Source of the DNA: CAYJXJ01 sp964374095
Lineage (GTDB): Bacteria > Elusimicrobiota > Elusimicrobia > UBA1565 > UBA9628
Assembly: GCA_964374095.1 (NCBI GenBank)
Contig: CAYJXJ010000149.1
Location: 1 to 11,610, forward strand
DNA length: 11,610 bases
Direction of reading: 5' to 3'
Positions 6,075 through 11,610 of the stretch are shown here, piece after piece (the first letter of the stretch is position 1; every line of letters starts with the position of its first letter). Made by a program: the position numbers and the translations under genes. The notes beneath the pieces were generated by a model that was not told the origin of the DNA, did not search any database, and saw only the letters and a program-made list of their open reading frames with translations.

Positions 6075-7051
6075 GTTCCCTCCAGTTTCTGAGCGGAGAC
6101 GGACTGCAGTTCCTCCCGGACATAGTGCCAAATGGCCGGGGCGATGATGATTCCCGGCACCCCCATGATCGTTTCACCGACGAGAATCCCCAGCAGGGTC
6201 TGCCACATGGGGGCGTTGATGGAGGAGCCCACGATCCGGCTGTTCAGGAAATACTCGAGCTTGTGAATGACCACGAGAAAGATCAGCGAGGCGAGGGCCA
6301 GCTTGAGGGAGATAGTCAGGGCCGTCGCGAAGATCAGGCTGTTCGAAAGGATATTGCCGATCAGCGGCAGTATCCCGAGAATGAAGGTGGAGGGGATCAG
6401 GAAGGCCACGTAGGGGATTTCGGCCCACAACAGGAAACAGGCGGTCACTCCGGTGTTGATCGCCGATATCACGACTTGGGCGCCGAGAACCTTCTCGAAG
6501 CTGAGCAGGAAGGACCCGACGCGGGCGTTGAACTCACGGCGAAGCCCGTCATACATGGTGGCCTTATATTCCGGCGCGCGTTCGGTCATGAAGTAGATGA
6601 CGGCCACGAAGAGCCCGACCAGGATTTGGAAGAATCCCTTGGTCAGCAGTCCGCTCGTGCGCGTGATGGCCATGGCGTTCTCCTTGACGGCCTCCATGAA
6701 GATCACGCGCAGTTCGTTGACATTGTCGAACGGGAGGAGGATTCCGAGTCGTCCCGCGATCTCGATGACTTTGGGCGTCGCCGTATTGGCGATCTTGGGG
6801 AGGGTGGAGATAGTCTGGGTGAGGAAATAATAGAAGGTCCAGGAAACCCCGGCCGCGATGACGAGAAAGACCATCAGGGAGAGGGGGCGGGCGTAGAGAC
6901 GCCGCACGCGGGGCCCCACCAGGGAGTAGACCAAATGCAGGGTCATGTAGGAAAACAGCGCGGCGAGGATGACGGGGCCGAGCTTCAGGGAGATGGCGCC
7001 GACGATCGCGCCCGCGAAGAGCAGATAGGACACTTGCTTGGCTGTGAGCAT
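6071..7051 (-). CDS. AI-2E family (PF01594-type) membrane permease
   Basis: This 326-residue integral membrane protein has about eight hydrophobic segments (7-22, 25-45, 57-77, 139-155, 193-215, 218-240, 244-264 and 286-310) and a long soluble stretch between the third and fourth (80-138). Family marks are ILPLIGNIL at 227-235, HKLEYFLNSRIVG at 263-275 and the glycine-rich end LGILVGETIMGVPGIIIAP at 287-305. Members are named for TqsA-like export of autoinducer-2, but many carry other small solutes or ions, including a sodium/proton-antiport subgroup, so the substrate is unknown. ATG 7051 is the chosen start because it begins just before the first membrane segment; no clear Shine-Dalgarno sequence or -35/-10 pair is visible. 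It is the first gene of the leftward operon. Its TGA overlaps the phospholipase ATG (ATGA), so the two are translationally coupled. Confidence 0.88.
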   Translation of the reverse strand: MLTAKQVSYLLFAGAIVGAISLKLGPVILAALFSYMTLHLVYSLVGPRVRRLYARPLSLMVFLVIAAGVSWTFYYFLTQTISTLPKIANTATPKVIEIAGRLGILLPFDNVNELRVIFMEAVKENAMAITRTSGLLTKGFFQILVGLFVAVIYFMTERAPEYKATMYDGLRREFNARVGSFLLSFEKVLGAQVVISAINTGVTACFLLWAEIPYVAFLIPSTFILGILPLIGNILSNSLIFATALTISLKLALASLIFLVVIHKLEYFLNSRIVGSSINAPMWQTLLGILVGETIMGVPGIIIAPAIWHYVREELQSVSAQKLEGT

Positions 7052-7091
7052 GGCTCGCCAAGAATAGCAAAAAGGACCCCGGCCGCGGCCA

Positions 7092-7120
7092 TTGACAAGG
7101 GCCCCCCAAGAGCGTATCCT
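7092..7120 (+). promoter_or_regulatory. Sigma70-type promoter abutting the AMIN-SPOR gene
   Basis: TTGACA (7092-7097) is separated by exactly 17 bases from TATCCT (7115-7120), a perfect -35 and a four-of-six -10. The gene's first ATG begins at the next base (7121) and a second in-frame ATG lies at 7127, where transcription would be expected to start. The mRNA would therefore be leaderless. The region between the divergent genes also holds the palindrome GGCCGCGGCC (7081-7090). Confidence 0.6.
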
Positions 7121-7825
7121 ATGCCGATGATCGCCGTTGCCTGGGCCCTGTTGTGGGCCGGCCTCCTGCAAGCCGCTCCTGTCGCCGAACCGAACTCCCT
7201 GGTCGCCGTGACGGCCGATGGGGACCGGGTGAGTTTCCAATTCACCCGGGCCGTCGCCGAGCACGTCGCGTTCCATGATGCCCCGCCGCGCCTGCTCCTG
7301 GACTTTGACAGGACCCGGATCATGGCGGCTTCGCGGATAGTGGAAGGCGACGGGGCCTTGGTGCGCCGGGTCCGGTCCGGCCACCTCGAGACCGATCCCC
7401 TGCCCGTGACCCGGGTCGTGGTGGACCTGGCGGAACGGGCGGCGTGGCGCACCGAATGGGAGGGCGCCACCTTGAGGTTGGTCGTCGGAGACGGCGGTCC
7501 GGCCGTACGAACCGCCGCGCCGCCCGAGCCCGAGCCCGCGCCTCGCCAAGCGCGCAAGGCCAAGCCGGCGGCGCCATCCGCCGCCCCTACCGCGGTCGGC
7601 TCCTGGGTCGTGCAGGCCGGCTCTTTCGGCGATGAGTCCCGGGCCGGCGCGGTCCGCGCCAGCCTCGAGAAAGTCGTCGCCTCCGCCGCGATCGACAAGG
7701 TCGAGGCCGGCGGAAAAGCCGTATTCAGGGTCCGCGTCGGCCCCTTCGCGACCCGGGCCGAGGCGGAGCAAGCTGTGAAGGCCGCCAAAGGCGCGGGGCT
7801 GGACGCCTTCCTTCGCCGCAACTGA
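7121..7825 (+). CDS. Exported AMIN and SPOR domain cell-wall protein
   Basis: This 234-residue protein begins with a short signal peptide (MPMIAVAWALLWAGLLQAAP), so it should act in the periplasm. Residues about 25-122 look like an AMIN domain (beta-rich: VAVTADGDRVSFQFT, PPRLLLDFDRT, VVVDLAE, LRLVVGD), a module that places periplasmic proteins on the cell wall or at secretin complexes. A Pro/Ala/Lys linker (129-158) leads to a C-terminal SPOR domain (161-231: SWVVQAGSF, then VFRVRVGPFATRAEAEQAV), which binds glycan strands stripped of stem peptides at division septa. A role in cell-wall or division-site organisation is likely; no amidase or other catalytic domain is present. ATG 7121 is given as the start because it is the first in frame, but the promoter directly before it predicts an mRNA beginning near ATG 7127, which would remove only Met-Pro. 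The desaturase follows 25 nt later and is probably co-transcribed. Confidence 0.85.
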   Translation: MPMIAVAWALLWAGLLQAAPVAEPNSLVAVTADGDRVSFQFTRAVAEHVAFHDAPPRLLLDFDRTRIMAASRIVEGDGALVRRVRSGHLETDPLPVTRVVVDLAERAAWRTEWEGATLRLVVGDGGPAVRTAAPPEPEPAPRQARKAKPAAPSAAPTAVGSWVVQAGSFGDESRAGAVRASLEKVVASAAIDKVEAGGKAVFRVRVGPFATRAEAEQAVKAAKGAGLDAFLRRN

Positions 7826-7837
7826 TTTTTGCGCCCT

Positions 7838-7843
7838 CGGGAG
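7838..7843 (+). promoter_or_regulatory. Ribosome binding site that decides the desaturase start
   Basis: CGGGAG lies one base before ATG 7845 but seven bases before ATG 7851. Normal spacing favours the second ATG. Confidence 0.55.
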
Positions 7844-7850
7844 AATGAAG

Positions 7851-9065
7851 ATGAACCAAGTTAATGTCGGCAGGGACAGGCCGAGAGATTGGGTTAATAT
7901 CGCTTTCCTAGGACTTACCCCGGTGGTGGGCTGTGCCGGGACGGCCTATTACATGTGGAACTACGGCGTGACGGGGCTCGAGATCGCCAGTTTTTTCTTC
8001 ATGTGGCTTCTGACGGGAGTCGGCATCACCTGCGGGTATCATCGCTATTACGCCCATCGGACGCATGAGTGCAACCGCTTCGTCCAGTTCCTCTATCTCA
8101 TCGGCGGTGCCTCGGCGGTGCAGAATTCGGTCATCAATTGGGCTTCCGACCACCGCTACCACCACCGCTACACGGACAAGAACGGGGACCCGTACAACAT
8201 CAAGGAAGGCGGTCTTTACGCCCACCTCGGCTGGATCACCTATAAAGAATGCCGCGATCCCGAGGTGCGCTTCAAGAATATCCCGGACCTGCTCAAGGAT
8301 CCCTTGGTGATGTGGCAGCATAAGTATTACCTCCCGATCATCGCTCTGGTGAGCTTCGGACTCCCGACTCTGGTGGGACTCATGGACGGCCGGCCCCTGG
8401 GGGGGCTCCTCTGGGGAGGCTTTCTGCGGGTCGTCATCGTCCACCACATGACATTCTTCATCAACTCGCTCGCCCACATCGTGGGCACCCAGCCCTACTC
8501 CCTCGACAACACCGGACGCGACAATTGGTTCCTCGGGCCCTTCACCTTCGGCGAGGGCTACCATAACTTCCATCACAAGTTCCAGGCCGACTACCGCAAC
8601 GGCGTGAAGTGGTACGCCTTCGACCTGGGCAAGTGGCTGCTCGGGGTCCTCAGCCGCATCGGCTGGGCCTGGAACCTCCGCCGCGCCCCCGAGGCCCTGA
8701 TCCTGAAGGCCAAGCTCGAGGTCGACCGTCGCCGGGTGGAGGCGAGGTTGGCCTCGGCCCAGGCCACGGACCGGATGTGGGAGAAGGTCCGCGTGCGGAT
8801 GGAGGCGGGCTGCCGCCGTCTTGAGGAAGCCATGTCCCGCTATCAGGCCGCAAAGGTCGAGTACCGGCACCGCAAAGACGAGTGGTCGCGGGAGGTCCGG
8901 CGTCAATGGGCCCATATGCTCGAACAGCATGAGAACGAGCTGGTCGAGGCCCGCGCCCGGTGGCAGGAATTCGTCCGCTCCATGAGCCGCCTGCCGCACC
9001 CCAGCGCCCGGGGCGTGCTCAACCTCGCCATCATCGTCGACATCCTCAAGTACCGCATATTCTGA
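7851..9065 (+). CDS. Membrane acyl-CoA/lipid delta-9-type desaturase with helical C-terminal extension
   Basis: This 404-residue di-iron membrane desaturase inserts a cis double bond into saturated acyl chains using oxygen and electrons from a carrier. The three histidine boxes are intact: HRYYAH at 64-69 (plus H72), HRYHH at 101-105 and HNFHH at 238-242, with a further conserved His in NSLAH (209). Hydrophobic segments at about 15-35, 45-62, 80-95, 160-178 and 185-205 give the usual four membrane crossings plus re-entrant parts. GEGYHNFHH and the RDNWF stretch are typical of the acyl-CoA desaturase (SCD/DesC/Ole1) subfamily. Beyond the catalytic domain (ending about 275) is a highly charged, Arg/Glu-rich region (285-375) that looks like a long helix or coiled coil. 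The start at 7851 follows ribosome-binding-site spacing; ATG 7845 would add two residues. It sits between the AMIN-SPOR gene and the peptidase in one transcriptional direction. No ferredoxin or cytochrome b5 partner is in the window. Confidence 0.93.
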   Translation: MNQVNVGRDRPRDWVNIAFLGLTPVVGCAGTAYYMWNYGVTGLEIASFFFMWLLTGVGITCGYHRYYAHRTHECNRFVQFLYLIGGASAVQNSVINWASDHRYHHRYTDKNGDPYNIKEGGLYAHLGWITYKECRDPEVRFKNIPDLLKDPLVMWQHKYYLPIIALVSFGLPTLVGLMDGRPLGGLLWGGFLRVVIVHHMTFFINSLAHIVGTQPYSLDNTGRDNWFLGPFTFGEGYHNFHHKFQADYRNGVKWYAFDLGKWLLGVLSRIGWAWNLRRAPEALILKAKLEVDRRRVEARLASAQATDRMWEKVRVRMEAGCRRLEEAMSRYQAAKVEYRHRKDEWSREVRRQWAHMLEQHENELVEARARWQEFVRSMSRLPHPSARGVLNLAIIVDILKYRIF

Positions 9066-11071
9066 GCGCTCCGGTCCGGGGCGGCCCCCTGGGGCCGCTG
9101 CCGAGAACTCCGGCGGCGGTCCGACAGTCCCTTGAGGCCGCCCGCCGGCGCCTCACTCAAAGGCTTTCTTCCATATCGGGGCTCCCCGCGCCTCAGCGCA
9201 CCTTCGGCAACACCGTCGCCGCTTTCGACGCCGCGCTCGCCGAGTTCTCCGAGGGCTTGGGCCCCTTGGCGGCCCTTATGTATCTGGAGCCCGACGAGGC
9301 CCTGCGGACGTCCGCGCGGGAAACGATCGAGGCGGCCGACCGCGCCGAGATCGCGGCCTGGATGGACCCGGGCGTCTACGGGGCGGTCCGGGATTGGGCC
9401 GGGCGGCGAGAACCCCTCGAAGGCGAGGACAAGCGCCTGCTGGATGAGACCCTGCGCCATTTCCGCGAGGCCGGCATGCAACTCGACTCCGTCCAGCGCG
9501 ATCGTCTCCGGGTGATCTCGGAGCGGCTCTCCGAGCTCTCCACGCGCTTCAACGACAATCTTCAGAACCACCAGGAGTCCCTCGACGTCGAGCCCGCCGG
9601 CCTGGAGGGCGTCCCGGGCGACGTGCTCGACAAGCTCGAGCGATTGCCCGACGGGCGCTACCGGGTAGGACTCGACTATCCCGTCTATGAGCCGGTGATG
9701 CGTTACGCCCGCAGCGCCGAGACCCGCCGCTTGCTGCAGTTCAAGTTCCAGGACCGCGCCGCCGGGGTCAATGTCCCCCTCTTGCAGGAGGCCCTGGGCC
9801 TGCGCCAGGAGGCCGCGCGCCTCCTGGGCTACGAGAATTTCGCGGAGAAGGCCATCGCGCCCCGCATGGCCAAGACTCGGGGCGCCGTGGATACGTTTCT
9901 GGCCCGTCTGCAGGGCATGATCCAAACCCGCGGCCGCGCCGAACTCGACGCCATCCTTCAGGAGAAGCGGCGCGAGGAGCCCGCGGCCGGGCGCCTGGAA
10001 GCCTGGGACCTGTCCTACTACTCCGAAAAGCTTCGGCGACGGCTCTACGACCTCGACTCCAACGAGGTCAAGCCGTACTTCCCCGCCGAGCGCGTGGTCT
10101 CCGGCACCCTTGCGGTCTATCAGAAGGTGCTCGGCCTCAAGTTCACGGAGGTGCCGCGGGGCTCCTTCGAGGCCTGGCACCCGGACGCGAGCCTCTACGA
10201 GGTCCACGACGCCGCCTCCGGCGAGCGCCTGGGCCACTTCTACCTCGATCTGCACCCGCGGCCGGGCAAGTTCAAGCACGCCGCGGTCATGCCCCTCATC
10301 ATCGGGCGGGAGCTCCCGGAAGGCGGCCGCCGCGAGCCGGTCGCGGCCATGATGGCTAATTTCACCAAGCCCGGGGGCGGCCAGCCTTCCCTGCTGCGCC
10401 ACGGCGAAGTCGAGACCTTCTTCCACGAGTTCGGCCACGTCATGCACGATGTCTTAAGCCGCGTCAGGCACGCCTCCCAAAGCCGGGTCGCGCGCGACTT
10501 CGTGGAGGCCCCGTCGCAAATGCTCGAGAACTTCGTCTGGGAGCCCGAAGTCTTGTTCGAGCTTTCCGGACACTGGCAAGACCCGTCGCGCAAGCTCCCG
10601 CCCGAGCTTCTGGCCAAGATGCTTTCGGCCCGGCGCTTCAACAAGGCTATCGGCTACCTCTACCAGGTCGCGTTGGCTTCCCTTGATCTGGCCTATCACA
10701 CCGCGGTTCCCGAGGACGCGACGCGCCTCTACCATGAGTTCGTCAGCCGCGTCACGCTGATTGCCCCCCAGCCCGGCACCCACCCGGAGGCGAGCTTCGG
10801 GCATCTTCTCGGCGGCTACGCCGCGGGCTACTACGGATACCTGTGGTCGGAGGTTTTCGCCCAGGACATCTTCTCGCGCTTCAAGCGCGAGGGGGTGATG
10901 AACCCGGCCGTCGGCATGGACTACCGCCGCAAGATTCTGGAGCCCGGCAGCCGCCGCCCGGAGGCCGACTCACTGAGCGACTTCCTGGGCCGCGAGCCCA
11001 ACGCGGACGCGTTCATGGAGGAGCTGCGGCCGGGAGAAGCGGGAGCGCGAGATCCCCCCAAGGTCCTTTGA
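8960..11071 (+). CDS. M3 family zinc oligopeptidase (thimet/OpdA-like)
   Basis: This metallopeptidase (up to 703 residues) cleaves short peptides inside a narrow channel; the family is mostly cytosolic. Numbered from GTG 8960, the zinc site is HEFGH at 489-493 (ligands H489 and H493, catalytic E490) with third ligand E516 in DFVEAPSQMLEN. The substrate-binding segment FGHLLGGYAAGYYGYLW has H615, Y620, Y624 and Y627 at the same spacing as H600, Y605, Y609 and Y612 of thimet oligopeptidase. The N-terminal helical part has the family signature (RTFGNTV at 80-86, then LMYLEPDEALR). The start is unresolved. GTG 8960 is the only conventional codon upstream of the conserved part and would overlap the desaturase by 106 nt, but its first 45 residues are Pro/His/Arg-rich and look like out-of-frame translation. 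CTG 9062, which overlaps the desaturase stop as CTGA, would give 669 residues. The next TTG (about 9257) would remove conserved sequence. Confidence 0.92.
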   Translation: MAGIRPLHEPPAAPQRPGRAQPRHHRRHPQVPHILSAPVRGGPLGPLPRTPAAVRQSLEAARRRLTQRLSSISGLPAPQRTFGNTVAAFDAALAEFSEGLGPLAALMYLEPDEALRTSARETIEAADRAEIAAWMDPGVYGAVRDWAGRREPLEGEDKRLLDETLRHFREAGMQLDSVQRDRLRVISERLSELSTRFNDNLQNHQESLDVEPAGLEGVPGDVLDKLERLPDGRYRVGLDYPVYEPVMRYARSAETRRLLQFKFQDRAAGVNVPLLQEALGLRQEAARLLGYENFAEKAIAPRMAKTRGAVDTFLARLQGMIQTRGRAELDAILQEKRREEPAAGRLEAWDLSYYSEKLRRRLYDLDSNEVKPYFPAERVVSGTLAVYQKVLGLKFTEVPRGSFEAWHPDASLYEVHDAASGERLGHFYLDLHPRPGKFKHAAVMPLIIGRELPEGGRREPVAAMMANFTKPGGGQPSLLRHGEVETFFHEFGHVMHDVLSRVRHASQSRVARDFVEAPSQMLENFVWEPEVLFELSGHWQDPSRKLPPELLAKMLSARRFNKAIGYLYQVALASLDLAYHTAVPEDATRLYHEFVSRVTLIAPQPGTHPEASFGHLLGGYAAGYYGYLWSEVFAQDIFSRFKREGVMNPAVGMDYRRKILEPGSRRPEADSLSDFLGREPNADAFMEELRPGEAGARDPPKVL

Positions 11072-11080
11072 CTTTCCGCC

Positions 11081-11102
11081 CCACTGTAGGCGCGTACAGT
11101 GG
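11081..11102. repeat. Perfect inverted repeat after the peptidase gene
   Basis: Eight-base arms CCACTGTA (11081-11088) and TACAGTGG (11095-11102) surround GGCGCG, ten bases past the peptidase stop. As RNA it forms a stable hairpin but lacks a following T-run, so it is at best a partial terminator. As DNA it contains CTGT-N8-ACAG, the core layout of the gammaproteobacterial LexA box. Confidence 0.75.
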
Positions 11103-11270
11103 CGCGGAGAGTTCCACGAAGAGGTCTGTCGGCAGCCTGCCGGCCGTCCGGCGGTTGGATAGAGGCAACTGCCGCCTCCTTCATTCCTCAATAGGCATGA
11201 GCCGTTAACCGACGACTCCAGCAATCCGGGTGAGACAATAATGGGATGAGAAGTGGAACTAAGATCAAAG

Positions 11271-11282
11271 ACTAAATTTAGT
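11271..11282. repeat. Twelve-base palindrome ACTAAATTTAGT
   Basis: This perfect palindrome lies 51 bases before the start of the last gene, in AT-rich sequence. It could be an operator; no function is shown. Confidence 0.5.
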
Positions 11283-11295
11283 AGGATTCAGATGA

Positions 11296-11308
11296 ATGAT
11301 TCAATCAT
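11296..11308. repeat. Palindrome ATGATT-C-AATCAT
   Basis: Perfect six-base arms surround one base, 25 bases before the last gene's start and overlapping the region where a promoter would be expected. It is a candidate operator only. Confidence 0.45.
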
Positions 11309-11320
11309 AAAACCATAACA

Positions 11321-11328
11321 GGGGGTGA
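11321..11328 (+). promoter_or_regulatory. Ribosome binding site of the last gene
   Basis: GGGGGTGA matches the anti-Shine-Dalgarno complement GGAGGTGA at all but one base and ends five bases before ATG 11334. It is the strongest site in the window and fixes this start over ATG 11340. Confidence 0.75.
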
Positions 11329-11333
11329 AGCAG

Positions 11334-11610
11334 ATGAAGATGAAACGAAATTGGATATTTCTTGCGCTTATGGGGATGTTGATCGCGTTGGGAGAAGGTC
11401 AAGCATTTTGTCAAGAATTAAAGAAGGAAATGGAATCCCAGGGCGTACAATCGTCGAAAAAATCGGAACGTAACCGAACTGCGTACAAGCATTTTTCCAT
11501 CCAATTCCCAAAAAATTGGAAGACAAGCCAGAAAGATGAGGGAAACACTATTGTCGCCAGGAGTCCCGAAGGTCCTTATATGATGGTGTGGATTGAAGAT
11601 CTAAAAAAAG
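11334..11610 (+). CDS. Exported protein, N-terminal part only (cut by window end)
   Basis: Ninety-two codons are visible and no stop is reached. The product begins with a classic signal peptide (MKMKRNWIFLALMGMLIALG) and probable cleavage near GQA (22-24). C26 is not in a proper lipobox (QAFC), so a lipoprotein is unlikely but not excluded. A hydrophilic Lys/Ser/Glu stretch (28-49) is followed by YKHFSIQFPKNWKT and IVARSPEGPYMMVWIED. The pattern aromatic-S-I-x-F-P-x-x-W followed by an A-x-SP strand resembles the start of PsbP/DUF1795-like exported domains; that is a loose resemblance. By eye GC is about 40-45%, far below the preceding genes, with A/T-ending codons common, which suggests a different history or a weakly expressed accessory gene. 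Function unknown. Confidence 0.72.
   Translation, partial: MKMKRNWIFLALMGMLIALGEGQAFCQELKKEMESQGVQSSKKSERNRTAYKHFSIQFPKNWKTSQKDEGNTIVARSPEGPYMMVWIEDLKK

Larger units (their letters stand above)
11072..11333. other. Gene-free stretch at a base-composition boundary
   Basis: No open reading frame here looks real. The first half is GC-rich like the peptidase gene and carries a perfect hairpin (11081-11102) and a weaker bulged stem (GGCGG-TTG at 11150-11157 with CAA/CCGCC at 11166-11176). From about 11,190 the sequence becomes AT-richer and carries two short palindromes before the final gene. No confident -35/-10 pair was found. Confidence 0.6.

Noticed and set aside
7081..7090. Palindrome GGCCGCGGCC between the divergent genes
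   Set aside because: Ten-base GC-only palindromes are common in this composition; no second copy or spacing supports an operator.
7052..7100. Promoter for the leftward permease operon using TTGTCA (7098-7093) and TATTCT
   Set aside because: The two hexamers are 26 bp apart, far from the needed 16-18 bp. The operon's promoter was not identified.
5927..7120. Long plus-strand frame running into the AMIN-SPOR gene
   Set aside because: It is antisense to the AI-2E permease and phospholipase; its translation is Gly/Asp/Arg/Gln-rich without domains, and a signal peptide begins only at 7121.
8903..10447. Minus-strand frame of 514 codons opposite the M3 peptidase
   Set aside because: This is an antisense shadow produced by high GC; the opposite strand encodes a peptidase with all catalytic motifs.
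1..11610. CRISPR array, tRNA/rRNA, insertion sequence, phage or defence operon
   Set aside because: I saw no spaced direct repeats, cloverleaf genes, transposase motifs, terminal inverted repeats or defence gene sets; the lone HNH protein is not enough to claim one.

Overview
The window is GC-rich bacterial DNA (positions about 550-11,070) with less GC-rich sequence at both ends, most clearly after about 11,190. The encoded proteins point to a Gram-negative, envelope-bearing bacterium: a SPOR/AMIN periplasmic cell-wall protein, an exported zinc phospholipase, an oxygen-dependent desaturase, and an HNH protein of a type that is multicopy in Bdellovibrio-like and some other deep-branching Gram-negative genomes. 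Myxococcota, Bdellovibrionota or Elusimicrobiota would all fit. The sequence alone does not settle this, and there is no rRNA or tRNA gene to help.

Layout. (1) 70-522, plus strand: a small unrecognised protein, convergent with (2) 547-1677, minus strand: a DUF222-like/HNH endonuclease. (3) 1678-1845: intergenic stretch with a strong compound hairpin. (4) 1846-7051, minus strand: a tightly packed four-gene operon, transcribed in the order AI-2E-family permease, zinc-dependent phospholipase C, fused fatty acyl-CoA reductase/PlsC acyltransferase, and classical short-chain dehydrogenase. Junctions are ATGA, a 15-nt gap, and TGATG. (5) 7052-7120: a 69-bp divergent promoter region holding a good sigma70-type promoter that points right and lies directly against its gene. 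(6) 7121-11071, plus strand: AMIN-SPOR cell-wall protein, delta-9-type desaturase with a long charged helical tail, and M3-family oligopeptidase. (7) 11072-11333: gene-free stretch with several palindromes, where base composition changes. (8) 11334-11610, plus strand: the start of an AT-richer gene for an exported protein, cut by the window end.

How the genes may work together. Five of the genes concern lipids or the envelope: phospholipase C (lipid head-group removal), acyl-CoA reductase plus acyltransferase (fatty alcohol formation and acyl transfer), SDR (keto reduction), desaturase (fluidity), and the permease. The acyl-CoA reductase + acyltransferase + SDR set resembles three of the activities needed for ether-lipid or wax-type lipid synthesis. 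That is a hypothesis from domain content, not something the sequence proves. I found no phage, IS, CRISPR or defence operon. The most unusual items are the reductase-acyltransferase fusion and its operon, the likely leaderless start(s), and the uncertain start of the M3 peptidase.
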